Source: Cololabis saira (lineage: Eukaryota; Chordata; Actinopteri; Beloniformes; Belonidae). Taken from it: a stretch of DNA of 64,000 nt. Positions 13,155-25,477 of the stretch are shown here, one piece after another. Positions within the stretch are counted from its first letter, which is position 1. Each line of letters begins with the position of its first letter. The DNA lies in assembly GCF_033807715.1 (NCBI RefSeq), contig NC_084597.1, forward strand, positions 7,830,369-7,894,368. Direction: 5' to 3'. The notes beneath the pieces were generated by a model. The model was not told the origin of the DNA and did not search any database. It saw nothing but the letters and a program-made list of their open reading frames with translations. The position numbers and the translations under genes were made by a program.

Positions 13155-13770
13155 GACTACGTTTACATGCAGTCAATAACCCTTTTAAAACCTGAATATT
13201 GGCAATAACCCGAATTTGCACGGCCATGTAAACACCAATAACCCCTTTAAATAACCTGAATTTGCTCATATTCGGGTTTTTAAAAACCTGAATATGACCC
13301 CTGGGTTACTCCTTTTAAAACCTGAATATTCGGTCATGTAAACGCTTAACGGAATATCCCCATCAAACGGAACAGGAATTTGTTTTCTGCGCATGCTCTT
13401 TTCGCAAGGAATCTTGGTATTTTGAGTCCAGGACGTAATTATAAACACGGCGAAACACAAGACCAGGAGGAGACTAATCACTTCATAAATGCAATGAAGG
13501 ATATGAACATTTTGGCATTTGTAGACGATAGAGATTACCGGGATAGCGAGATTTACAAGAAGGTGAGTGAAAAGTCGTGCAAAGCAGGATTTGTTTTGAA
13601 TTTGGATACAGGAAGAAGAAGCGGTAATTGCGTCATGACGTTCTCCACGCGTCGCTGGTTTGATGGAGATATCCCGAATGATTAATTACCGTGTAAACGG
13701 AATATTCTGAATGTCTCAGTAACCGGAATATTAGCAATAACCCGAATTTTGACTGCATGTAAATGTAGTC
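13155..13770 (+). mobile_element. PIF/Harbinger-like element with a Myb/SANT-like exon
   Basis: Inverted ends GACTACGTTTACATGCA and (right, inverted) GACTACATTTACATGCA are flanked by the 3-bp direct repeat CAT (13152-13154 and 13771-13773), the duplication size of PIF/Harbinger. A subterminal motif containing AATAACCCGAAT recurs in both arms. On the plus strand 13455-13565 encodes QEETNHFINAMKDMNILAF and then DDRDYRDSEIYKKV, like the Myb/SANT-type DNA-binding protein of these elements, followed by a splice-donor-like GTGAGT at about 13563. No DDE transposase is present. Confidence 0.65.
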
Positions 13771-13773
13771 CAT

Positions 13774-14077
13774 GTCTACCTCATACTGCTGCAACTTTCA
13801 CTTTTAAAAATTGTACATATGTGTATAAGAGCTGTCATTTGTCTATTACTGTTCAGTTAGCGAAACAACCAAAGTAAAATTCCCTGTCTGGCATGTTCAT
13901 GATTGAGCATTAAGCTTATTATATTCTATCTAAAAAAGTGAATTTCAACTTTTAATTATTAAAAATCTACTGCTTACACAAGCCTTGCCAACAACACCTG
14001 ATCAATTCATGAAGATCTTTTCTCAACACAGTCAGATATGTCCAACTTATCACTACCAGCATTTACATTCCTACTTG
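13774..14077. other. Unassigned spacer before the tandem array
   Basis: AT-rich, with no visible structure. Confidence 0.4.
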
Positions 14078-17000
14078 TCTACTGAACTATATAAGCAATG
14101 ATAAAGAGCATTGGTGATGTATGCAGCCAGGTAGCTCCCAACAATTACCAAAACTATGAAATACAACAATATGACGACCTAAAATAAATGACAAAAGTAT
14201 TAAATAATGAAAACAGTGAGGATCCTTAAGGAGGCCACTTAATTAAAGCTCAGAAGGGGCGTTTTACTGGGAAAACATTCATGTTCACTCATCATTATCT
14301 ATATTTTGTTGGGTTTTTGATGATAAAAAGACAATTACTTAGTATCAGTGATAAAAAAATTACAATAAAATTATAAACCAGCCACATATGCAAGTGTCTC
14401 TGCAAACATTTAAATGCCACTTTCTTCCCAAAAACACCTGACCACGACGACGACGTGTTAAATAAAACCATAACATTAGAATTAAAAACAATATTTCTGA
14501 ACATTTTGTTGGTTTTCCCCAAAAACAAGTGCTAGCGAGACTGCTAACCCCTTCCACACGAGACTCTTCACTGCAGGAAAAAACAAGAAAAACAGCGAAT
14601 TTCAGTCGGTTTAGCCGCATTTATGAGCAAAAACAGGCGACATTAGGCAGAAATATAAAAGACTGGACGTTTCAAAAGCAGCTTTGACAAATGAATACAT
14701 GAATAAATTAAGAAAATCCAGCTTAGCTTTAGTGGCTACCACGAAACCGCTATGTAAACACCAAACTACCTTTATTATTTGTAGATTTTGAGTGTAATTA
14801 TTATTATTATTATCTTTATGCATTTCTTAAGACATGGAAATGTATGTTTATATACAATCACGTGGGTCAGAGAGCTGAAATAATGGAGGAATTTGTTTAC
14901 TGAACTATATAAGCAATGATAAAGAGCATTGGTGATGTATGCAGCCAGGTAGCTCCCAACAATTACCAAAACTATGAAATACAACAATATGACGACCTAA
15001 AATAAATGACAAAAGTATTAAATAATGAAAACAGTGAGGATCCTTAAGGAGGCCACTTAATTAAAGCTCAGCAGGGGCGTTTTACTGGGAAAACATTCAT
15101 GTTCACTCATCATTATCTATATTTTGTTTGGTTTTTGATGATAAAAAGACAATTACTTGGTATCAGAAATAAAAAAATTACAATAAAATTATAAACCAGC
15201 CACATATGCAAGTGTCTCTGCAAACATTTAAATGCCACTTTCTTCCCAAAAACACCTGACCACGACGTGTTAAATAAAACCTTAACATTAGAATTAAAAA
15301 CAATATTTCTGAACATTTTGTTGGTTTTCCCCAAAAACAAGTGCTAGCGAGACTGCTAACCCCTTCCACACGAGACTCTTCACTGCACGAAAAAACAAGA
15401 AAAACAGCAAATTTCAGTCGGTTTAGCCGCATTTATGAGCAAAAACAGGCGACATTAGGCAGAAATATAAAAGACTGGACGTTTCAAAAGCAGCTTTGAC
15501 AAATAAATACATGAATAAATTAAGAAAATGCAGCTTAGCTTTAGTGGCTACCACGAAAGCGCTATGTAAACATCAAACTACCTTTATTATTTGTAGATTT
15601 TGAGTGTAATTATTATTATCTTTATGCATTTCTTAAGACATGCAAATGTATGTTTATATACAATCACGTGGGTCAGAGAGCTGAAATAATGGAGGAATTT
15701 GTTTACTGAACTATATAAGCAATGACAAAGAGCATTGGTGATGTATGCAGCCAGGTAGCTCCCAACAATTACCAAAACTATGAAATACAACAATATGACG
15801 ACCTAAAATAAATGACAAAAGTATTAAATAATGAAAACAGTGAGGAAGCCACTTAATTAAAGCTCAGCAGGGGCGTTTTACTGGGAAAACATTCACGTTC
15901 ACTCATCATTATCTATATTTTGTTGGGTTTTTGATGATAAAGACAATTACTTGGTATCAGTGATAAAAAATTACAATAAAATTATAAACCAGCCACATAT
16001 GCAAGTGTCTCTGCAAACATTTAAATGCCACTTTCTTCCCAAAAACACCTGACCACGACGCGTTAAATAAAACCTTAACATTAGAATTAAAAACAATATT
16101 TCTGAACATTTTGTTGGTTTTCCCCAAAAACAAGTGCTAGCAGGACTGCTAACCCCTTCCACACAAGACTCTTCACTGCACGAAAAAACAAGAAAAACAG
16201 CGAATTTCAGGCGGTTTAGCCGCATTTATGAGCAAAAACAGGAAACATTAGGCAGAAATATAAAAGACTTGACCTTTCAAAAGCAGCTCTGACAAATAAA
16301 TACATGAATAAATTGAGAAAATGCAGCTTAGCTTTAGTGGCTACCACGAAAGCACTATGTAAACATCAAACTACCTTTATTATTTGTAGATTTTGAGTGT
16401 AATTATTATTATTATTATCTTTATGCATTTCTTAAGACATGCAAATGTGTGTTTATATACAATCACGTGGGTCAGCGAGCTGAAATAATGGAGGAATTTG
16501 CAGTTATTTAGCAGTAGTGTATATATTTATATACTGATAAATATATTGTGTATATACATATACACACACACGTAGACATATTTATTTTTCGTGCATTTCT
16601 CTATGAAATACAATATGACGACCTAAAATAAATGAAAAAAAGTATTAAATAATGAAAACAGTGAGGATCCTTAAGGAGGCCACTTAATTAAAGCTCAGCA
16701 GGGGCGTTTTACTGGGAAAACATTCATGTTCACTCATCATTATCTATATTTTGTTGGGTTTTTGATGATAAAGACAATTACTTGGTATCAGTGATAGAAA
16801 ATTACAATAAAATTATAAACCAGCCACATATGCAAGTGTCTCTGCAAACATTTAAATGTCACTTTCTTCCCAAAAACACCTGAACAAGACGAAGACGCGT
16901 TAAATAAAACCTTAACATTAGAATTAAAAACAATATTTCTGAACATTTTGTTGGTTTTCCCCAAAAACAAGTGCTAGCGAGACTGCTAACCCCTTCCACA

Positions 17001-17421
17001 CGAGACTCAAAAAACAAGAAAAACAGCCAATTTCAGTCGGTTTAGCCGCATTTATGAGCAAAAACAGGCAACATTAGGCAGAAATTAAAAAGACTGGACG
17101 TTTCAAAAGCAGCTTTGACAAATAAATACATGAATAAATTAAGAAAATGCAGCTTAGCTTCAGTGGCTACCACCAAACCGCTATGTAAACATCAAACTAC
17201 CTTTATTATTTGTAGATTTTGAGTGTAATTATTATTATTATCTTTATGCATTTCTTAAGACATGCAAATGTGTGTTTATATACGCTCACATGGGTCAAAG
17301 AGCTGAAATAATGGAGGAATCTGCAGTTATTTAGCAGTAGTGTATTTATTTATATACATATATTGTGTATATACATATACATACACACACTTAACATGTT
17401 TATTTTTCATGCATTTCTCTA
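14078..17421. repeat. Tandem array of four ~0.8-kb units
   Basis: Units begin CTGAACTATATAAGCAATGA at about 14081, 14900 and 15706 (periods about 819 and 806). A fourth unit starting at about 16601 lacks the first 85-90 bases. Copies differ by small indels such as variable GAC and ATT runs. Units 3 and 4 also carry a ~100-bp AT/CA-rich extension (16501-16600 and 17321-17421). Each unit has one minus-strand frame of up to 86 codons, starting MRLNRLKFAVFLVFSC where complete. This frame is conserved only because the copies are recent; it has no known domain. The array ends exactly where a CpG island begins. Confidence 0.85.
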
Positions 17422-17424
17422 GTT

Positions 17425-17885
17425 TTGAGTGTGAGAGTGGGCCGGGGCAGCAGCCCCTGGAGCCGCAGCGGCGGCGGCAGCGGGAGCTTCTCTCTCTTCC
17501 CCGGGATTAAAGATGGCTGCTGCCAGAACAAAGCCACAACAACCCGGGCCAGCGCGGCCGCTCCGCGCCACGCCGCGCTCAACACTCACCAGATTCGACA
17601 ACTGGAGAATATCCCGAGACGATTAAAAGTGATATTTTTCCAAAAAGCACCGTCAATTCGGAGGATGGATGGCGATTGTGAAGCGGGGGATCTCCGTGGG
17701 CAGAGCCGACCACTGGGATGTTGCTGGGATCGTTCCCGGCCTGGTAATGAGAGGGCCGCCGTGCGGGCTCCTGACGGCCGGCGGCGTCATACGTCATCAC
17801 GCAACGTCGCCGAGCGCGCCCCGTGGCCGCCCCCTGCTGGTTGGTTCCCGCAATTACCCCCGAACGCCACTTCAGGTTCCTCAAT
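17425..17885 (-). promoter_or_regulatory. CpG island, candidate promoter/first exon
   Basis: A sharply bounded GC- and CpG-rich block in an otherwise AT-rich neighbourhood. On the minus strand it contains TGATGACGTATGACG (ATF/CREB-like half-sites near 17790-17805), an open frame from 17884, and a strong splice donor CTG|GTGAGTG after 17590. On the plus strand a start-codon context AAAGATGGCTGC lies at 17511-17522, which also matches a YY1-type motif. I do not recognise the encoded residues on either strand, so the gene cannot be named. The minus strand is preferred because of the donor. Confidence 0.4.
17826..17840 (-). promoter_or_regulatory. CTCF-type motif
   Basis: On the minus strand the sequence CCAGCAGGGGGCGGC agrees closely with the core of the vertebrate CTCF consensus. 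It lies inside the CpG island. A motif match alone does not prove occupancy. Confidence 0.45.
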
Positions 17886-17896
17886 AATGTTTATCT

Positions 17897-17920
17897 CTCC
17901 ATCCATCAATCAATTCATCC

Positions 17921-17963
<43 letters not shown>

Positions 17964-18000
17964 CACACACAACCATCCATCCTTCCATCCATCTAACCAC
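17897..18000. repeat. (ATCA)n/(ATCC)n simple repeat
   Basis: Tetranucleotide repeats ATCA and CATC/ATCC run from the end of the CpG island into the next hAT insertion. Confidence 0.9.
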
Positions 18001-18017
18001 CCACCCATCTGTCTATC

Positions 18018-18747
18018 CAGGGGCGAAAATCCCGTTTCATAGTTGGGGGGGACAATAAACAGTAAAATTTTAGAGAATTAATCCAGTGGGGGACAAGGAA
18101 TAAAAGTTTTAGCCTTCCTTTAATACAGCATTTTGACATTTTCATCTCTATCTCGCAAACAGGCAGAAGACCTTTCTTAGAGCAATACAAGACAATGGTA
18201 TTAGGTGGAAGGTGCAATAATACAGCACATCTGACATAATACACTGCAAAAACCCAACATCTTAACAAGAATATTTGTCTTATTTCTAGTTAAAATGTCT
18301 CATTTTTAGTTAAAAAAAATCTCATTACACTTAAAACAAGACTCATCACTGGAAAAAACAACAATTTTCATCTGTTTCAAGTAGATTTTCACTTAAAATA
18401 AGTAGAAAAATCTGCCAGTGGAACAAGATTTTTTTGCTTGTAATGAGAAGATAAATCTTGTTCCACTGGCAGATTTTTCTACTTATTTCAAGTGAAAATT
18501 TACTTGAAACAGGTAAAAATTGTTTTTTTCCAGTGATGAGTCTTGTTTTAAGTGTAATGAGATTTTACTGTTTATTATTATTTTCGATTTCGGTTTCAGC
18601 CACAAATTTTCATTTTGGTGCATCACTACTAAATACTACTGCATTGTTCCAAAATTATTAATTCTGTCTAAAATTATTCTAGGGGGGGACAGCTTTACTA
18701 ATGGGGGGGACTTGTCCCCCCTGTCCCCCCCAGGATTTTCGCCCCTG
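18018..18747. mobile_element. hAT MITE, CAGGGGCGAAAATCC family
   Basis: Ends CAGGGGCGAAAATCC and GGATTTTCGCCCCTG are perfect inverted repeats, flanked by the 8-bp duplication TGTCTATC (18010-18017 and 18748-18755). The interior carries a palindrome beginning near CACTGCAAAAAC (18240-18560), and from about 18565 the right end of the TGATGCACCGA hAT family seen complete at 43039. It is therefore itself invaded. Confidence 0.85.
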
Positions 18748-18782
18748 TGTCTATCTATCGATTTATCTATCTATCTAACCAT

Positions 18783-19452
18783 CAGGGGCATCAATTGGGT
18801 ATGGCAAGGTATGGCAGCCGCCACACCTTTGCTTCAACGGTTAAATGTAAATGTTTGTTTTTTTTAAATACATTTATGGAATAACTACAAATGCAAATAA
18901 GAACAACATGATCGATTTCACTAGTTATTATACACTGCAAAAACTCTCTATTAAAAAAAAAAATTCTCATTACATTTCAGACAAGACTCAAAAACAACCA
19001 TTTTCACCTGTTTCAAATAGATTTTCACTTAAAATAAGTAGAAAAATCTGCCCATGGAACAAGATTGTTTTGCTTGTAAGGAGAAGATAAATCTTGTTCC
19101 ACTGGCAGATTTTTCTACTTATTTCAAGTGAAAATTTACTTGAAACAGGTGAAAATGGTCAAATAACAAGTTATTTTTTTGGCAATGAATCTTTTCTTTA
19201 AGTGTAATGAGATTTTTTGACTAAAAATGAGACATTTTAACTAGAAATAAGACAAATATTCCTGGTAAGATTTTGAGTTTTTGCAGTGAGCGAGACTGCA
19301 TTTGAAAAAGTTCCAATTTTCTTGACCACACAGATAAGCTCCATAGCAGACTCTGTGATGAGTATTTGCTGGACGTGTTGATTGATACTCTAGTTAAGTT
19401 CTGTGACTTGTAACCTTGCCATACCTTAACTTCCACTGAATTGACGCCACTG
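18783..19452. mobile_element. hAT MITE, CAGTGGCGTCAATT family, copy 1
   Basis: The left end CAGGGGCATCAATTGGG and the inverted right end CAGTGGCGTCAATTCAG are bounded by the perfect 8-bp duplication CTAACCAT (18775-18782 and 19453-19460). A palindromic block with CACTGCAAAAACTC and TTTTTGCAGTG arms (about 18932-19288) is shared with the copy at 32664. Confidence 0.85.
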
Positions 19453-20004
19453 CTAACCATCCATCCATCTATGGGATCAGGACCATGGGGAGCCCATGGC
19501 CACTGTAGCCCTCACCTATAGACAATAAACCTCCAACAAACAGTCACAGGCCACCTGGAGCAGTGTGGTTTTACTGAGCTGGGTAAATACCCTTGATTGC
19601 TGCTGATTGAGTCCACCTGCATCAGGGAGGATTGCAGGTGGATTAAACCAAGTTAGAATAGAATAGAATAGAAGACTTTATTGATCTCCCAGAGGAGAAA
19701 TTCAGCCGTGCAGCAGCCAAACACACACATGCTCAACGGTTTATACAAAAAATTTAAAATAGAAATAACCAATAAATAGCTAAATAATAAAAAAGAGCAA
19801 TATAAAAAGTAGAAAAAGAGTATGTACAAGAGAGAAAAAAATAGTAAACAATAGTAAACACCAAAAAAACGGATAAATGTTAAATGTTCCTTTTTGAGTG
19901 TTATTGGGAATAAATACTGCTAAAAATGACATTACAAAAAAACAGGTTGGAATGATTCATTTGTTAAAAGAGGGGAGGATCCTGATTAAAGGTACACATA
20001 TTGC
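19453..20004 (-). mobile_element. LINE/SINE 3' end with (AATAG)n tail
   Basis: At 19655-19675 an AATAG repeat is followed by ACTTTATTGATCTCCCAGAGG. Read on the minus strand this is a LINE-like 3' end, GATCAATAAAGT plus a pentanucleotide tail. The body up to about 19920 is A/T-rich and uninterpretable. A related TTTATTGATCCCACATAGG segment occurs twice in the palindrome at 40303-40662. Confidence 0.45.
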
Positions 20005-20795
20005 AATATTGTTTGGGGGAGTACATTTACAACTACTCTCCATAAAATCTTAATTCTCCAGAACCGTTTTGTAAGACTTGCATCTCGATCTGTCTGGGAT
20101 GCTACTGCTGCTCCTTTAGTTAAAAATCTACAGATCCTTACTATTTATGACATCAATAGTTACCAAATATGCATTTTTCTTTACAAAATATTTTCCTCAG
20201 AAGGAAATGTTCCTGAGCACTTTAGGTCATACTTTGCCACTAACTCTCAATTTCATTCCTACTCAACTCGGCAGACCCTCGCCCTACATCCGCCTAAATG
20301 TCTGGAATCTAGAAGCCCATTTTTGTTTAGGTTTAGAGGTGTCAAAGTCTGGAATAGCTGGTACCAGATTGCAAACAATTGTAGGTCCCTATCCATTTTC
20401 AAAAGTCGCTCAAGAGAGCATTTAATTCAACAATGTAGTCAAGAAAGCTCTTAATGTTCTTTTGCACTTCATATTCTGTGTTGCCATTTGTTCAGTATAA
20501 TACTCATATTTTCATGATCATGTGTACAGTAATTTTTTTATCTTCTTTTTTATTTTTATTTTTTTATTATTTTATTTTCATTCATGTTCTACATGCAATT
20601 TTTATGATATATTTTTATTTTTATGATTTTGTATCCTCATAAGTATTTTGTTAAATGTTATTAGGTGGGGGCTCCTCATAATCCTACTGGCTTGCTCGCT
20701 CCTCCCTGCACAGTTTCTTTTAACTGCACTTATTTGTGTAATGTTATTTTTTTATGTTATGTGCTAAATAAAACTAAACTAAACTAAACTAAAAC
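20005..20795 (+). mobile_element. CR1/L2-like LINE, 3' fragment
   Basis: One frame from about 20005 to 20440 reads like the C-terminus of a CR1/L2/Rex-group reverse transcriptase, with segments such as ILILQNRFVRLASR and FHSYSTRQTLALHPP. It has a frame break at the start and ends in a normal stop. A T-rich 3' UTR follows, closing with AATAAAACTAAACTAAACTA, the repeated tail expected of this clade. The element is strongly 5'-truncated. Confidence 0.6.
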
Positions 20796-20814
20796 TTTAA
20801 GTTTTAAAAACTGT

Positions 20815-21335
20815 AATGGTTTATGCCGGGTGGGTGGAGTCTTGGAGAAGGCTTGGGTTTAAAGAGAGTGAAACCCTCAGTTCACTCTCTGTTTTCAATA
20901 ACTGGGAAAGTGACAGAATCAGTAAACATCGGAGGAGGAGGGAGGAGAAAGGAAGATGTCATTATTTCCAGGTTATGAATTGGGCATACTGCTCTTAATA
21001 GTACTCTTCACATTATGGGTAAGCATCAGGATGGGCTATGCTCTGAGTGTCAGGAGCCTGAGACAGTGCAGCATGTACTGATTTGCTGTAGGAGGCACCA
21101 CAGAGAAAGAACCGAACTAGTGGCAGAGCTGCAAGAAATGGGCATGAAAGGAATAACAGTCAGAAGTATTTTGGAAGTGGGATCGAGTGGAAGGGGGAGG
21201 CGGAGTTTATTTACATGTTTGTATGATACTGGGCTGATGAGTGAGTTTTTGAAAGATCCAGAAGATGGCAGCAGTGCAACTAATTGGATGCAAGCTGCCG
21301 TAAAACTCCAAAGAAGAAGAAGTTCACTCTCTTTT
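20815..21335 (+). mobile_element. I/Nimb-like LINE C-terminal fragment
   Basis: From about 20970 the plus strand reads IGHTALNSTLHIMGKHQDG, then CSECQEPETVQHVLICC, a Cys/His knuckle followed by ER-rich helices as in the end of I-clade LINE proteins carrying RNase H. One arginine codon has become TGA just before the segment. The fragment is directly followed by the poly-A end of the large minus-strand LINE, so that LINE inserted next to or into it. Confidence 0.5.
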
Positions 21336-21454
21336 TTTTTTCTCTCAACTTTATTGAAGCAAAAGACATAAGTATACACAGAATTGAGAGCAACATCAGA
21401 CATGTGTATACAACATAAACTACACAATTATACAGTCACAAATACGCCAGGGAA

Positions 21455-23582
21455 TTAGTCATTGACAAAGAAAAAAAAATTAAACAAATATCTTATATAG
21501 CTTACAAAGGTCATAAGTTTTAACAGCTTTTTATTTACAGAATCAGATATGGAGAATATGTATTGTTTGATATATACGGACAGCTCCGGAAAATTCGGCT
21601 TTTTATTTAAAAATTTGGATCTGTGGATATAGAATTTAGTTAAAATAACGAGCAAATTGATCAAATAAAATTTACAGTTGAGATTCCTGTCAAATTCAAT
21701 ATATCCAAACAATACATTTTTCCAGCACAAATTAAATTGGGGGTAGATGTGATCTACAATAAAGCGGGACAATTTACTCCACAGTTTTTTTGTGTACAGG
21801 CAAGACCAAAATAAATGAATCAGTGTTTCGTTGGGAAAACCACAAAAAGTACAACTCACATCAATGTCTTTCTTAAGTCTCTGTAAATAATGATTGGTAG
21901 GATAGAATCTGTGTAGCATTTTAAAGGAAATCTGTTTGACTTTATTAGTTAGGAAAAACTTCTGTGGTAATAGCCAGACTTTTTCCCAATTAATGTTTCC
22001 AACAAAAGAAGACCAGTAAGATAGTGAAGAAGGTGTACTGATGATGTCTTGTTGAAAATGCTTACGAATAATATTGTTTTTGTTCTTAGTGTTCCAAGAA
22101 AAGCACATTTTTCCAACAGTAGTTTCAATTACATTCAGTAATACAGGGAAATTGTTATTTAGTTTGAGATCTTTGAAAAGTGAAATAACCCCCGAGGGGA
22201 CAGCATCAAAAACAACAGAGAAGTCCTTGGGTGTAACAGGGATTCCATAATGTTGAATGAATTCAACATAATTATAGAGATGCCCATGTTGATTAAACAA
22301 TTGACTCAAAAGCAAAATATTATTATCTAACCACTGTTTGAGAAAAATAGACTTGTTTTTATATAGAATATATCTATTTAGTCTAGGCAGAATTTCTGAA
22401 AATGTGCTTATTTAAAGTGCTGAAGGCATTTTGTGAATATTTACAATATACAACATTTCTAGGGGTATTAAGGGGTGCTGAATCCAAATCTGCTGTATAT
22501 GAAGCTCAAAAATGTCCCAAAATGCCTCAAAATTGAGAAATCCAACATGGCCGCCAGGCTGAATTCTATTTTTCAGTATATCTTTTTGACTAAACAAGGT
22601 ACAAACATGAATTAAATGTACTTTTGTAAGTTTTCCTACGTGACAACCTCTTTATCACTAATGACCACCTTTTTCTCTATACTTGTGCTGATTATTGACA
22701 CTTGATCTAAATCAGGACAGGATGTTTAAATTCCCATGTGTGAAAACCTGTGAACATTTAATTCAAGTTCGTAACTTTTTGTACATTTGTTTGTATATTT
22801 GACCTCAAAACAAAATACAAAGTAAGTAAAAGTAGCCTAATAACAATAATAATAACTGAGTAATTATTCATAGTTAAAAACAACTTTTTTTGCAATATCT
22901 AAGCAGTTTCTTCACATTACATCTCAATTCTGAATATGGCATCGAATTGCCCATGTAGGAAAACTTACAAAAGTACATTTTAATTCATGTTTGTACCTTG
23001 TTTAGTCAAAAAGAGATACTGAAAAATAGATTTCAGCCTGGCAGTGGCGGCCATGTTGGATTTCTCAATTTTGAGGAATTTTGGGACATTTTTGAGCTTC
23101 ATATACAGCAGATTTGGATCCAGCACCCCTTAATACCCCTAGAAATGTTGTCAGTTATAAATATTCGCAAAATGCCTTCGGGGTTCTGATTTTGTGAAAA
23201 TTGACCCTGTCTAATTGTTCCAGATAAAAAATGTGTGAGGCGAGAAATTATGCTTGTAGATTAGACACCAAGCCAGTAACATTTGCTTATGAAATGAAGA
23301 GAGTTTGAGAGGAATTTTGTCCACATTGTAAGTGCAGAGCAATAGAAAGTTAAGACCACCAATTGCAGAGAAGATATAATGAGGAATGAAATTCCACAGG
23401 GAGGTTGGACATTTGAGGTAGCGTCTAATCCAATTAATTTTAAAGGTGTAGTTTAGTGTGGTGAAATCTAAAAAATTAAGACCACCTTTACTGTACTCAT
23501 TCATTAAAACAGATTTTTTCAAATAATGCGTACGGTTTTTCCAAACAAAATCAAATAATATTTTGTCTATCGTTTTACACAC
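21455..23582 (-). pseudogene. LINE ORF2 C-terminal region
   Basis: Two open segments, 23582-23211 and 22315-21455, form the thumb/C-terminal part of the L1-type ORF2 protein. The second contains INWEKVWLLPQKFFLTNKVK and a Cys/His motif CTFCGFPNETLIHLFWSC typical of the L1/Tx1 ORF2 end, and terminates normally at 21455. A palindromic insertion at about 22420-23185 separates the two segments. Confidence 0.65.
22420..23185. mobile_element. Palindromic element inside the LINE
   Basis: Two arms of about 190 bp are inverted copies. The left contains AATCCAACATGGCCGCCAGG, the right GGCGGCCATGTTGGATTTCT. They give the mirrored frames MFSQKDILKNR on the minus strand and MFSQKEILKNR on the plus strand. 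The middle is unique AT-rich sequence. It splits LINE ORF2. The boundaries are approximate because no clear duplication was found. Confidence 0.6.
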
Positions 23583-23883
23583 AGGATTATCTACACCTAA
23601 AGACAGTGCAGCATAAGTTCATCTAGATATTCCTTCAGCCTTTGAGAGAAGGATCCTGCCTTTTAAAAATAAGTCACGTAAAAGCCATAGATTAAACTTC
23701 TTTTTTGTTTTTTCTATTATTGGATTGAAGTTATTAGAACATCTCTGGGACTCATTTTTTTCTATGCTGATACCCAAGTAGGTGACCGATTTTTTAATTT
23801 GAATATTGGAAATTGAGTCAAGACAACAATCTTTTATAGCTAGTAATTCACATTTTTTAAGGTTTAGGCGAAGACCAGAGGCT

Positions 23884-25477
23884 TTAGTAAAGTGTTATAG
23901 GCACTTGAGAGCTGTCTTTAGGAAATAAGGTCGTGTCATCAGCCAGCTGACTGATTATAATGGTTCTATCAGCAATAGAGATACCTTGTAGATTGCTAGA
24001 CCTAATGCGTTCACATAAAAGTTGGGCAGCGAGTAAAAACAGATAGGGAGATATTGGGCATCCTTGCCGAACACCGCGCTTCACTTCAAATCTTGATGAT
24101 GATCCATATTTCAGTTTAACTGAACAGTTGGCATTGTTGTAAAGAGTCTTAATTGCATTGCAAAAGAAGTCTCCAAAACCAAACTTTTTTAGGGAATGAA
24201 AAAGGAAGTCGTGTTCAACAGTATCGAAAGCTTTAAAGGTATTGTGACATCATTTTTAACATGCTTTTAACACTATTAAAAGTCTTGGCCAACATCCCTC
24301 AAATGTGTCTAAAAGAGTGTAACAAGAAAAACTTCACTCTAGTATTCCATTCCTGGCTTTTTATGACAGTGTTTTTTTGCGCCGTGAAAAACGCTTCCTT
24401 TCCCCCTTTCCTGTCAATCATTGCTCCGCTCCTCCTCCAAACCTCCTCCAACCCAGCCATACGCTCACAGCGGCGTCGGAGAGTTAAGCCGGAAGCGACA
24501 GGCGAAGCATGCACGGAAAAGCAGCAGGGCGAAGCAGACAGTCCACAGCAAATAATCACAAAAATAAAGGCATGTAAATAAAGTGTCCCCTTATCTTAAG
24601 TCCAGTCAGTGGCCGCGGGTCTTCTTAGCAGTTCTCCTCCGGTGATTAGAACAGAAGAGGCTCTAAACAGCTCCGTGTTAAGCCTGATTTATGGTTCCGC
24701 GTTAAATCGACGCAGAGGCTACGCCGTAGGGTTCAGCGTATGGTGCGCGTCGCCGCGAAACCCTACGCCGTAGGCTCTGCGTCGGTGTAACGCGGAACCA
24801 TAAATCAGCCTTTATGGTGCGCTGGAGAGGAGAGGAGGCAGGGAGCTGGGTGGAGGGGGCGGTGATTTAGCGGGCCGTTACGTAACGGCCCGCCACCAAA
24901 CCACATGCGCTGTTTTTGCACAGTTATGCGGAAAATCCCAGAAAGCACACAATACACTGAATGTTAAAAGTTCGTTGTTTTTTGGGTGTAATTGATGTCA
25001 ACAAAACACAAAAAATCAAGAAAAATGTGTTTTTCATGTCACAATCCCTTTAAAGAAGTCTAAAAAAAGTAGAAAGCTATCGTCTGAAATCAAGTGTGAG
25101 TAGTCAAGTAAATCTAAAACTAGTCTGATATTGTTGGTAATATGTCTATTGGGCATAAATCCTGATTGTGCTTCATCAATTATTGAATCTAGCAGTTTTT
25201 TTATTCTTCTAGCAAGGATTAGGGCTAGAATTTTATAGTCGTTATTCAAGAGACAGATTGGCCGCCAATTGTCAATATAGAAAGGATCTTTCCGAGGTTT
25301 GGGGATTAGTGTGATCAGTCCTTGAGTCATACTTGTAGGTAAAGCACTGTATGATAGACTTTCATTATATACGTGTAAAAGAAATGGCGCCATCTGCTGG
25401 GAAAAGAGCTTATAAAATTCAGATGATAAACCGTCTGTTCCAGGGGATTTGTTATCTTTTAAAACAGGGGTATTCAA
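23884..25477 (-). pseudogene. LINE ORF2 reverse transcriptase region
   Basis: 25477-25034 encodes DNKSPGTDGLSSEFYK, LITLIPKPRKDPFYIDNWRP and QSGFMPNRHITNNIR, the N-terminal fingers of an L1-type reverse transcriptase. 24236-23884 continues with RGVRQGCPISPYLF and the catalytic QLADDTTLF (the YxDD-equivalent motif). The break between the two halves coincides exactly with the TTAA-flanked insertion 24237-25049, across which DFF and the following residues rejoin. Confidence 0.7.
24237..25049 (+). mobile_element. TTAA-flanked element, AGGTATTGTGACAT family, copy A
   Basis: Ends AGGTATTGTGACAT and (inverted) AGGGATTGTGACAT are flanked by TTAA (24233-24236 and 25050-25053). A Harbinger-like palindromic MITE with GCCTACGGCGTAG-type arms lies at about 24683-24812. 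A 106-codon frame starts at 24261 (MLLTLLKVLANIPQMCL). The same element occurs inverted at 27619. Superfamily is piggyBac or Kolobok by the TTAA. Confidence 0.75.

Noticed and set aside
14295..16970. Repeated ~60-86 codon minus-strand frames as a small gene family
   Set aside because: They recur only because the DNA unit is tandemly duplicated; length varies through indels that shift the frame and no domain is visible.
17425..18042. 205-codon plus-strand frame across the CpG island
   Set aside because: It runs from the CpG island into an ATCA simple repeat and a hAT element; the openness reflects GC content and repeat periodicity, and no domain is visible.
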